Origin: Zhengitettix transpicula
Lineage: Eukaryota > Arthropoda > Insecta > Orthoptera > Tetrigidae
Length of the DNA: 64,000 nt
Reading direction: 5' to 3'
Assembly (NCBI GenBank): GCA_037074705.1
Contig: CM073590.1
Coordinates: 37,347,895 to 37,411,894 of the forward strand
Shown: one piece after another, positions 1 through 9,800 of the stretch
Numbering within the stretch: position 1 is the stretch's first letter
How the letters are laid out: every line of letters begins with the position of its first letter
Program-made: the position numbers and the translations under genes
Notes under the pieces: model-generated
Seen by the model: the letters and a program-made list of their open reading frames with translations, nothing else
The model's database searches: none
Told to the model about the DNA's origin: nothing

Positions 1-40
1 ATATTTTTACGAATAAACTCGGTAGGTTTCTAATACCGCA

Positions 41-66
41 CTCTCACTCTCTTTCTCTCTCTCTCT
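41..66. repeat. CT-rich microsatellite
   Basis: An imperfect (CT)n pyrimidine tract, interrupted by single A and T bases. It is a simple repeat with no visible function. Confidence 0.85.
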
Positions 67-581
67 ATTTGTCTATCAATCTATATGTTTGTTTAGCATA
101 TGCATTGTTTTATAATGACGCGATGACTTCTGTCTGAAGGTAATTTACTTCAAAAATTGTGAAGTCTCTAAACAGTTCTTTCCAACGTGTCCGTGGGAAC
201 TAAGTAGATAACGTGAAATTCCCTTGCAGAACTTAAGTGTGCAGGTTTATTGCAGCGGGAGAATTTGATTGCCAAATCCTTAGGCGATGGCCGCACCCAA
301 CCCGAGCCGGGTAATTGGACCTAGTGGAAATGACTCGGTTGTCTGCAGAGAACGAGTGTGTGTGACTCTTAGCATCTAGCTTCTTCAGCGTAGCTTCTAA
401 CAAGTACCTTCTTCAGCATTATAAAAATCTGTCAAGTAGTTACGTCAGTGGTGAACTTTAATCATTGCAGAAAATGTTGATTATATCGATATTGAATCAG
501 TTATTCATTTAATTTTTCTATCAATGTATCATCTTTCTTTTTACTTGTAACTAACAATATAATTAATTCACTACATTAGGG

Positions 582-584
<3 letters not shown>

Positions 585-626
<42 letters not shown>
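585..626. repeat. (AT)21 microsatellite
   Basis: About 42 bases of uninterrupted AT dinucleotide. It is bordered by gtg on the left and cac on the right, so the tract and its borders form a palindrome (gtgatat...atatcac). It is likely length-polymorphic and able to extrude as a hairpin. Confidence 0.95.
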
Positions 627-630
<4 letters not shown>

Positions 631-875
631 GGTTCATCATACTGTTTTAGTAAAAGTTTAAATTATAAGTTTATACACAGACCGGTAAAAATTAGGTTCA
701 CAATTCAAAACAATCACCTGTTACAGCCCTCATGCTTTTACATTTCCATTAGAAATGTAGTCAGAATAATAAAATTACAAAGAAGCTTTCATTATTTTAT
801 TAATGTGCTAATTTTTCTAATGGAAATATAAAACCTTGAGAAGTGGAATATGTTGTTGTTTTAATTTTAAAAGTT

Positions 876-1186
876 TAATAATTAGGTGAAATAGAAAAAA
901 AAAACAGACAAAATTAAGTTATGATATAAATACCACAAAAAGTTTCTAGGATCCTTGCTCATTTCGTCAGGTGATTGGAAAAAAGAAACACGAGAGCGAG
1001 GTGCGACAACTCTGCACAATCAAAAGCTTTTGAGTTTGTCAACTGTAATTCTGTGGTTGTGTCGCTCATGGCTCTCGTGTCTTTTTTTCCAATCAACTGA
1101 CGATAGGAGCAGATCCCAGAAATGTTGTGCGGTATTTATATCATCACTTAATTTTGTCTGTTTTGGGCTGTTTTACCTCATTATAA
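876..1186. mobile_element. Foldback / MITE-like palindromic element
   Basis: Two arms of about 140 bases face each other around a loop of roughly 45 bases near 1014-1058. The outer arms (876-892 and 1170-1185) pair as taataattaggtgaaat-like ends. The block at 901-955 is nearly the reverse complement of 1111-1164 (shared pieces: aaaacagacaaaattaag, gatataaatacc). The inner arms (975-1013 and 1058-1097) pair through ggaaaaaagaaacacgagag. It has no coding capacity; the frame at 955-1227 is only a by-product. Long terminal inverted repeats with an empty centre are typical of foldback elements or MITEs. The shorter palindrome at 60862-61002 shares its end sequence, so this is a family. The superfamily is unknown. 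Confidence 0.75.
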
Positions 1187-3474
1187 TATTTGATAATGAC
1201 GTCTTATATTCTTACGTAATATTTTAAATAAAAACCTTAGGAGGCAAATGTGGTCTCTTATATGGATAAAGAATAAATATACAAATAAATTTTTCCATGA
1301 CCGATAAATAAAGGGTTGATACTTGTAAAATTGGTGTTCATCAATGACAGAATTATCCATTGACACGAGTTTCTATTGAGAATTATTATGCGTTAGTTGG
1401 TTCTTTATTGTAGCATTTGTAACAAAACTTGATTCAGCCGTAATTCTAGGTGCAGCCTCTTCTGCTCTATTTATAAATTGATAACTATTTAATGACTTAG
1501 TACCAAGCAAACAAAACACCGTCGCCTTTTTTATTTATTATCTTTCAATTTTCAACTCTTCCTGTCTTTTAATCTTACTTCCTACGGCTCACGACGTCAT
1601 TCTCATGTGGTCTCTTATGATTTTTCAATATTGCAAGATCCATACTTCTTTCTTCTACTTTTATTTTAATTACAATTGCTCATGTTTGTGATGTGTAAGT
1701 TATTACAAAAAATATTGTTGAAATAAGTAACTTAACTATCTTTTTAGAAATCTTAATTTTATTTTTGAATATTATTGCATTCCATCCCTATGCAATCCTT
1801 CTCATATATATTTTTATATTCGTTTCGAGTATTAAGAATCGCGTTATATTTTTACCAGCCTATGTTTGTTAGAAACGAGGGTATGAAATAAAAAATATTT
1901 ATATTAAAGAAAAATATTATTATTTTAATATGCAGTAAATAAATTTATACCAATCGAAATAAAGAACACAAACAAATTATAACTTCAATTTAAATAATAA
2001 TATGTATCGCACAGCAACCAAATATTACTATTCCCATCAACGCCACATCCATTTCAATTCTGTATAAATAGCATTTTCGGTTTGACGTAATTGTATGGAT
2101 AACGAACTGAAATAGCAATGTTGACTTTGTGTTGCAATCGACATCGCATCGCAATGGATTCGTTTATGAGCTGTTAAACAATGTTTAATAGTCAATTACG
2201 ATTAGGGAGTGTTTAATCGCGCAGTTACCTTGATTATTCTTTTTTGTCAGAAATTAGGTAGTAGGATTCCGAAAACAAATAGACTTCCAAAAGTTTAAAT
2301 TTAATTTTCACAACAGCGATCTTTTAAAGGTGCGCCACGCTTCATAGCAGCAATCTCCTTTTATTCGCCTGAAAATTTCCCTCGTTGGTTTAATGCGTCG
2401 CTTCGAATTGTGAATAAGAGCATTGTGGCTGCGCACGCAATCTGACAGAGCATTGTGTTGCTCGTTTCCTTTGAGGCTATTGTAAGCTGTATCCGCCACT
2501 CCCCCACCCACACCAGAGTCGAGGTGCGAAGTCCAGACCTTACTACTCGAGGCGGTCAACTTCCTATAGGCATCAGAGTTACAACGCCATTAAAAATTAA
2601 GCTGCACACTGAACGCTCGCCAAAACAATGCCAAAATTACAAACACTTCTGGAGCAAACTTACATTTTACAAAAACTGACTTTCACTAGTGCGCTATTTT
2701 TACCTATTCTAGTGCTTAAATTTGCTGCATGACCACTGAAATTATACTCGATTGTCTGTAGAAACCATTCGCCTTGAGGAACATCGAGAATTTGGCGGTT
2801 ATTTGACACGGAACTTTTGTGAAAGAGGAGGAATACGTCTCACGTAGCATCGAAAGGAAATACAATTCAGCGTTTTTCAATAATTTATTTTTGAAAATTA
2901 ATGGCCTCAAAAAAATTTTCTATTATAGCGAAAGAAGCTTAAATAATTGGAATTGATGGAATGAATGAATATCGATTGTCGCAGAGAAAAATCGTGAAGT
3001 GAACTATTTATTCATTTATAAATCGATTTTCTGGTTCGTATTTCAATTTATTCAGCACATATTACGAGTAATATTTTCGTATTATTTGTATTTATGATGA
3101 TTGTTTTATTTAGAAGTTACTATTTTTTATAGCTAATTTTTCATTCTTGTATTTACATATATACCCGTGAAGTATATTTTTGAGTTGAAACTTTAATGAA
3201 AACCTCATAATAACTGTTTTTTCCTAAGTAACTCATGGCTGGGTATTTCCTATTCACCAATGATGTAATGGCTCAGTAATGAGAGGACAAATATAAAAAA
3301 AACATTGAGAATATTTCGACGCTGTGAGAATATTAACACCAAAATACTAAGTTTTCATTGACAAAACTTAAAAATAATTGTTTAATTTTTTCGTAAAGGA
3401 TTTTTTGCGTGTTTTTTAGTTGTATAAAATGTATAGGTGTGTAACGTCTGACTAATTCTGCTCTTCTGTTACAG

Positions 3475-3562
3475 AACACTACCACATATTCGTTGGCGAC
3501 CTGAGTCCGGAGATTGAAACCCAGACGCTGAGAGAAGCTTTCGCGCCCTTCGGTGAAATTTC
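3475..3562 (+). CDS. Rox8: Internal exon of a TIA-1/TIAR (Rox8-like) RNA-binding protein, start of RRM2
   Basis: This is an 88-bp internal coding exon. It begins with the last two bases of a codon, carries 28 complete codons and ends with two bases of a split codon. It is bordered by acag (3471-3474) and the donor gtaagt (3563-3568). The peptide opens with HYH, then the RNP-2 strand IFVGDL, then [14 protein letters not shown] and APFGEI. This is the first beta strand, the first helix and the start of beta 2 of RRM2 in TIA-1/TIAR proteins. The phrase FVGDLSPEI is diagnostic of this family. These proteins bind U-rich RNA, regulate alternative splicing of U1-dependent exons and translation, and move between nucleus and stress granules. 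RRM1, the rest of RRM2, RRM3 and the glutamine-rich tail are not visible in the window. The gene symbol is by family resemblance to the Drosophila ortholog. The exon itself is nearly certain. Confidence 0.93.
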
Positions 3563-3602
3563 GTAAGTAGCCTCGATGTGTTTTGAAATACGTTTAATTT
3601 GA

Positions 3603-4403
3603 ATAATGTGTCATTAGTGCTAATGTCCCCTGGCACTGTGCAGTGCATATTTAATCAAGGGTAGGCTGGCGGGTGGGTGGATGTAGGCGCGGATGCGTGC
3701 ACCCTTCCCTGCACCACTCTGCAAACTTCAACTTCCGTCCTCTATGATTTTCCCCGGCAGTGATTTCAACCGGTGCCGCTGTATCCAGTAAATGAATATT
3801 GCTTTCGGTGTAATTCATATGAGAGGGGTGTTTCTGAATTGCAAAATTATGCACATTGACCTTCAATTTTATGTTTCATTAACTGAAATGAAATGCTAAT
3901 TTGAATAGCTTTGCGATTAGTCTTTCGTATTAGTAAAATGTTTCGTTTATACTGCGCGGATCGGCAATATTGTTTAATTTGTGACGGTAAGAGATTATGT
4001 GAATTTAACACAAAAATGTGACGCATTTTATGGAGATAATTCGTGTTAAAATGTCGTTACAAGTATCATTATTTGAGACAAATCGTAAAGATACATATAC
4101 ACATGGAATCTTGTTATTCTTTCCTATTTTTAAAAGTAATCAATAGACCTACGTCACCCAATAGTCGTCTGTCTCAATGGATTATACAAACCCGTTACTT
4201 TAGGCTATAAACGGGAAAAACAGAATCGGCCACGTGCCCTTTTAAAATATCCAGAATGTAAGATGACCGTCGACTTGGAGTATATATATATACATAATTA
4301 TAATTATCTGGTATTTTAATGTTACAATAAATAAATATGCCATACGCCAGAAAAATATTTATAAAGCAATCGTTAAGAATATAACTTCACGCGTTATCAG
4401 ATG
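3603..4403. other. Intronic stretch without gene
   Basis: AT-rich, with a short GC-richer patch at about 3655-3780 just after the exon. No coding exon or named repeat was recognised. Confidence 0.5.
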
Positions 4404-4519
4404 TACATTGGAGTAATTTTAGAGTGTTATAAAGATAGAATGTATACACATTATAAAACTCCAAGTCCTAAATTACTCGATTGTACACTTGATGGAGTCC
4501 TAAAATGAGGACGAAACGT
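4404..4519 (+). ncRNA. Hairpin followed by a hammerhead-ribozyme-like core (degenerate)
   Basis: An inverted repeat joins 4404-4432 and 4451-4485 (gagtaattttag against ctaaattactc). Right after it, 4488-4519 reads cTTGATGGa, GTCC, loop taaaatga, GGAC, then GAAACG. A 4-bp perfect stem II closed on GAAAC is the usual hammerhead stem II arrangement. The first core strand differs from the CUGANGA consensus at two positions (TTGATGG), so catalysis is doubtful. The stem extends partly into the core strand, which would compete with the ribozyme fold. It is read as a decayed ribozyme remnant in a repeat, not a working gene. Confidence 0.4.
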
Positions 4520-4782
4520 TGAGAATTTTTTTTACCAATAGCTTTAGTAAATTTTTTCTGACTTATAGTCAATTTATTTATTTATTATATATAAATTGTT
4601 TGAAGAAAATTGAATACATATGTATACCAGTCTTCAATTTGCTCTTTCGGTTTAATTTATTCACAATTAACGACAAACAATGACGCGGAAATTGGATTAA
4701 TTTATAATTATTATTATTATTTATAAAATCATAAAATAATGAAGTTTCTGTTTTTTAAACACAGGGAGAGTAGTGTTCGTGA

Positions 4783-4957
4783 AATATATATATATCTAGC
4801 TGAGGCTGCAAAAGTTGGTCAATAGCGGCTCGCATCTTATTGAGATAGATGGTACTAATCCCCGGTTACGTCAATATTTGTCCAACTAATCCTGTAGACA
4901 CATTACCACTACTCATCATATAGGGTTGACGAAGGCATTGGCTGATATATATATATC
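4783..4957. repeat. Segment bordered by inverted TATATATATATC blocks
   Basis: About 150 bases of mixed-composition sequence lie between two short blocks, atatatatatatc on the left and its reverse complement on the right. This could be a small element inserted into a TA repeat. The inner sequence is not recognised, and beyond the simple-sequence ends the arms do not pair well. Confidence 0.25.
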
Positions 4958-5337
4958 TTCTGAATTAAGTACAGACATCGTTTTCGCTTCGGGTGGATCA
5001 AACTAAATTGACGATATTTTTCGGCTTCATTCGTCCAATTCCATCAGTTTATTTTCAGAATGTGTCCAGTACAGTTGGTTTTCCCCGGAAATCTACATGT
5101 AATCATATCTACTGTTCATTATTTGTTTACCTGTTTGTTTCTTTTTTCCTTCTGATCTCAAAGTTTTAAAGGTAATCTATTTCTCATAAAAAAACATTAT
5201 ATTGTTATAAAGCACATTCTCCTATAAGTTCTATATACTTCCCTTTCTTCCATACCTGCAAAATTTAAGTTCCATGTTCGAGATTTCAGTCAAGGAATAT
5301 AATGCTTTGGATATCTGCAACAGTTTATTCCGGCCAT

Positions 5338-5379
5338 CATAACAGTTTTCGTTGTCTTAGACACTTTCATCAGATTATG
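5338..5379 (-). ncRNA. Hammerhead-like core with enclosing helix
   Basis: Read on the minus strand: an outer helix strand CATAAT, the perfect core strand CTGATGA, spacer AAG, stem TGTC with loop taa and GACA, then ACGAAAACT, and the closing strand GTTATG. The last strand pairs with CATAAT with one G-U pair. Both conserved hammerhead strands (CUGANGA and GAAA) are present. The third helix is missing or reduced to almost nothing, as in minimal or decayed ribozymes. Cleavage competence cannot be judged by eye. Confidence 0.4.
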
Positions 5380-6287
5380 TCCACAGCTTCGTGATGCCAT
5401 GTTTCTTTCGTGGCGTCAAATCGAATAATAGAGGAAATACCCTTGAGAAATGTGTTAAAATTTTATTATGTTATATAAAAAACAAGAACTGATCAGACAT
5501 CTTTCATCTCCATTACTTATAATTCTTTGATTTGAGAGTCTTATAACATTAACCCATTAGAATTCCGTGCTTTTCGGCTATTATTAAATTGCTTCATCCC
5601 AAAGTTGAGAGACGGTGTAGACTTCCCAATTGCCTCAACCTAATCAAGATTGTTATTTTTCAAATAGGACTCCACTTTTTCAAGATTAAAACGGGAACAC
5701 AACATACTTCTCAGAGCTCCATGCTCACTCGTCGTCACGAAAATTGAGTTCCTCTGAATTAAACACGTAACACACACATTTGATCCCGTTTCCTATTTGA
5801 CTACGATTATCTCTATGTTGAAAAATAGCAAGTTTGCTATGTTTTGCTCAAATTCTCCATTTTAATGTTTACATTTTCATATTTTATAGACATGTGCTTC
5901 ACGAAAGTCAGGAAAATGCTGCAGTAACTCCCTGAACTATAACAAAAACGGCGATTCTCATGTCGCTGACTGGATAATCTTTGAAAATTTAACTCTTACC
6001 AAACCGATTGTTAATACGTTGCTTGAAGGCAAGTTTAGGTTTTTTTTTTCAGAATTGAAATATAATCAAGCAAAACATGGCTGTCTTTAAAATTCAAAAG
6101 TAGTTTTTTTGAATAATATTCTTAAAGGGAAATAATTTTGATACTATTTACTTATGTAAACCCTCAAAAGGTTTCTATTCTAACTGAAACTAGCAAAACG
6201 GGTGTTTACAATCCTCTTTACGGAAATGGAAACAAAAAATTAGTATTATAGCTTTTTAAAACTAAATTATTTGAGTTATACTTTTAA
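5380..6287. other. Intronic stretch without gene
   Basis: AT-rich sequence; no exon, known repeat or RNA gene recognised. Confidence 0.5.
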
Positions 6288-6873
6288 CGAACTTCTTCTT
6301 TTTTTTTTTTTTTTTTTTAGGGCAATAGGCTACATGAGGGTAATCCACTTAGGGCAACTCCCCTTTAATAGCATAGGAAGGGATTTGAAAGGGGGGATGC
6401 GGAAGGGTAGAGGAAGGTAGCCAAGGGTTAACTAGGGCCCCCGGGCTATATTTTAAGGATCCTACCCGGCATTCGCCTAAAGGAATGCAGGGAAAACCTT
6501 AGAAAAACCTGCATCGGGTAGGTCGGGCATTGGGTACTTGTCCCACGCCCTTCCGATAGCGGGAGAGGAGTTTGCTGTGGGGACGCAGCTTACCCCTCGC
6601 CATGCCTTGGCCTGTTTAGGAGGCAGCTGGCCGACTATTCCAATAGGAATAGCGGACAACTCTTGCCGTATGCCCAAGGTCTGCGACCCCGGAACATACA
6701 CCTCTCAAAACAGACCGAGGTGCCTCGGCATGTGGGAACCTTAGTTCAAAAAAAAAAAAAAAACAGAGAGATGTGAGAGCATCCCCAAAGGTAGCCCCCG
6801 CCAGAGCTCTCTGGGATGGTTCACCTGCGAGAAATCCTCTCGCAGGCTTCCTTTTCCATGGCGAACTTCTTCT
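6288..6873. repeat. Target-site duplication pair around a retroposon
   Basis: The 12-mer cgaacttcttct occurs at 6288-6299 and again at 6862-6873, exactly bordering the retroposon between them. Perfect direct repeats of this length next to an A tail are the signature of target-primed reverse transcription. Confidence 0.8.
6300..6861 (-). mobile_element. Short A-tailed retroposon, apparently full length (copy 1)
   Basis: The element lies on the minus strand. Its A tail appears here as a T run at about 6298-6319. A second internal A/T run lies at 6746-6764, which suggests a composite of two modules. The element is 562 bases with tail and is bordered by a perfect 12-bp duplication. Its 5' end on the minus strand contains a small perfect hairpin (cctgcgag...ctcgcagg, 6827-6845). 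The overlapping frames at 6477-6701 and 6538-6744 resemble no known protein and are not conserved as open frames in the other copies. I call it SINE-like or a non-autonomous LINE derivative. No clear pol III A/B boxes are seen, so its promoter class is open. Related copies are at 15838-16073 and 50085-50565. Confidence 0.75.
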
Positions 6874-9800
6874 ACTTAGGGTTCATTTCTTATATTAAAT
6901 TTCATCAAAGCGTGATTCACGAGAGTTTTATAAAACAGTATATTTAGTTTCAAACAAACAATATCTGACAGAAGGAATCGAATTTAAAACTTATCTTTTA
7001 TTCATATTCATATTATATTATTTTAAAAACATAACCTTTACTCACACGTAACTAAGAATTGGAAGGACTCGTAGAATACGTTACGTTAACACTAAAATTT
7101 TGTATATAATAGTTCTCTTGCAATGTAACCTTTGTGTAGTTTGTTTAATTCTGTTAGATATTGAATAATCTTAGACGTAAATATTTACTGACATATACTG
7201 TATTTACAGTTTTATCCGTACGAAATTTAGGGAAACTGGCAGAATTATGGCTTTCAAACCTTTCTAATTTTACTATTCAACTCATTTTATTAGTATTATG
7301 TTAATTTCATTTAGAATCAGTAATTACATTCGTGTATAAAATTTAAATATCTCGGAACAGTTTTTTTTCACTGTTTATTTCCTTCCAGGAATTATATTAG
7401 TATTAAAATTTATTTATTATAATGTTTATTATAATCTTCAGTGTGCTTTAAAAACACCAACATGAAAGTTTGGGCTCTCTTTCGCAGATGGATCTACTCG
7501 ATTAAGTCCAGTGTACAGATTTGATATAAAGGAGAAATGAAATAATGTGATTGTCAATATTCTTGAAAAATTTTAGTGCCAAGTACTGTACAGTGAAATA
7601 TCAGACAAACCGCCTCAATAATACCTCGTCATGAATAGGTAATTGTACTTTCAATTTAAACCACGGATAATCAGGTATATTGCGTTTCTTGAGATAATTG
7701 TAAATGTATGGTATATGTGAAAGTAAATGTGATCCAAAGCCTAATTGCGACAAGTTCAGGTAGCGCCAGTCACGGAGGGTCTCCGTGTACTTATTGTTCA
7801 CAGGGGGGAAAAAGTCAATTTCCTGATGGCGCCATTGTTGGCTGTCACTCCTGTTTGACAGGCTCGGAAAGATAAATAGTCCCCGTTCAAGAACAAAGGC
7901 GTTTGTACCATTAGCATTCCGTGGTTCTGTTTACTATATCTGTGATAAATGTGATTGGTCCTTACATTCGGGCTTGAGCGGTCTCCGCTGACCTGGTTTC
8001 ATTAAAGACGCCTACATTGCCGTATCCAATCGAAAATGGTTCTTTATATTTAGCCTGAGTCACAGTTGTTATATCAATTTTAACTAATTAATTTAACATT
8101 AAATTTCCGTTTCTCTAATTCTCATACTCTACGATACCTGAATAACTCAGGTCCTAATATGACTAATAATTTCAACAAATGATTCTAATTAACATCTAAA
8201 TGGAATATTCAAAAATGTTACATATAATTTTTCTGATATTTAAGAATCAATTAGGAAATGTGTCACCAATAAAATATCTTATAATATATTCGGTTACACG
8301 TAAATGAATCTACTCCTTAAAATTATATGATTTAATTAGGTAACATATTTTAAGGTTGCTTACATTTGATAAATACATCCTTTTTTCCTTGTGCTTTTAT
8401 ACTTTTTTATATTTTTTTATATTTTTACCTAACGTAAGTTTCAGTTCTGATGAAAATGATTTCATAAATTTTTCTATAAATACTACGTAAAACTCACAGT
8501 CCCATCCTAGAAAAATCATTTTTTTGGCCTACACTTAAAATATTCAAATTGAAAAACATCACTTCCCCAGTCGGTTTAATATGATTACCGATTCATCGTG
8601 ACTTATGCATGCTTTGCTCGAACCATCAGGCATTGGGTTGTTATCTCAGGAAACATGCGTTGTTTGCGTTCAGTTCGCGTCGACGAGTGTTTGTTTTTCA
8701 ACGTCACCAAAATGGTGAGCTATCAATGGTAGCGCCTGTTTTGTTTTCATAGCTTTTTTCAAGCGCTAGTTACTTATCATGTGAGCGCGCATGCAGGGTC
8801 GTGCCGGATTGTATACAAACCCGCATAACATCCGTCATAAAACTGCGACGGCAATCTGTGCTGTGTTAACCGCTTGTATATCGATGGATTTTCCTCCTAT
8901 TCAGTCCTCTCAATTATTAACAAGTCTCCAACAATAAAACCAATTCAGTCTAGAGTGGTTTCATTTCATAATTATATACCAACAGAAGAAATCGTCTTAT
9001 AAACAGGCTTTCAGGCTGCGCTATAGGAAAATCTAAACTACGATTTACTGGAAACATTCGAAAGTAATAATTATTTAATTGAATTTACTGATTCCAGTCT
9101 GTTGCACGACTACCTAAAAAAGTATTTTACTGTATTGTAGAATTATAAGAAAGTTGGTACCACAGTTTCCCCACAAACGTTGACCTCAGTTAAATGCGTG
9201 ACATCCCTGACTCTCTGAAACAGACTGTTCTGATTCACGTTCCCTAGTACAACGTTTACTGTTCGAAACGTTGGAACTCCCTTTCCGTTCCTCAGCCTTT
9301 GCACTTTTATTTTACCTCTCTACTCTGCTCTACTCCTACATAGGAATGGATTACCCGAAAAATGTTTACCAGAACGTTGGAAGCCCTGGATATTCCGATA
9401 TTAAAGCACAATTTTCATTATATCAATCATAACCATTATTTTTCTTCTGGTCAATCTAAACAATCATTTTTAATGTTTATATTTCACATATAACCAGAAG
9501 CGCTTGAAATTATTTTTCCCTAGATCACTGAGGCAATGAAAAGTTCTTTCCAATACACAAGGAAAGTATCAGTCTTACAATTTTTAGCGACTGAGATCTG
9601 GTCAATCTTGACAGAGAACAGTCTGCAGTTTAAATATGTAAGCTTAGTTTACTCAGTTAGTAATTCAGAAACTGGAAATGAAATGGAATATTTAACAAAT
9701 ACTATTTATCATAATATTCTTATGAAACATTATCAAAAAATCTTCGAACAACTTTCAAAAACAATAAAAATAGCAGACTATTAGTCAGAAAAAATTTATT

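Larger units (their letters stand above)
1..3474 (+). other. Presumed upstream intron of the Rox8/TIAR-like gene
   Basis: This stretch ends in a good acceptor: a pyrimidine-rich run (ctgctcttctgtt) followed by acag at 3471-3474, directly before the RRM2 exon. Inside it I see a CT-rich tract (41-66), an AT microsatellite (585-626) and a foldback element (876-1186). The rest is AT-rich unique-looking sequence, with a somewhat GC-richer patch at about 2310-2560. No RRM1-coding exon of the same gene is recognisable, so the preceding exon must lie before the window or be too short to see. That this is intron rests on the acceptor and on the exon starting mid-protein. Confidence 0.6.

Noticed and set aside
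6477..6744. Overlapping frames on both strands inside retroposon copy 1
   Set aside because: They are broken in copies 2 and 3 and have no protein resemblance, so they are by-products of the repeat.
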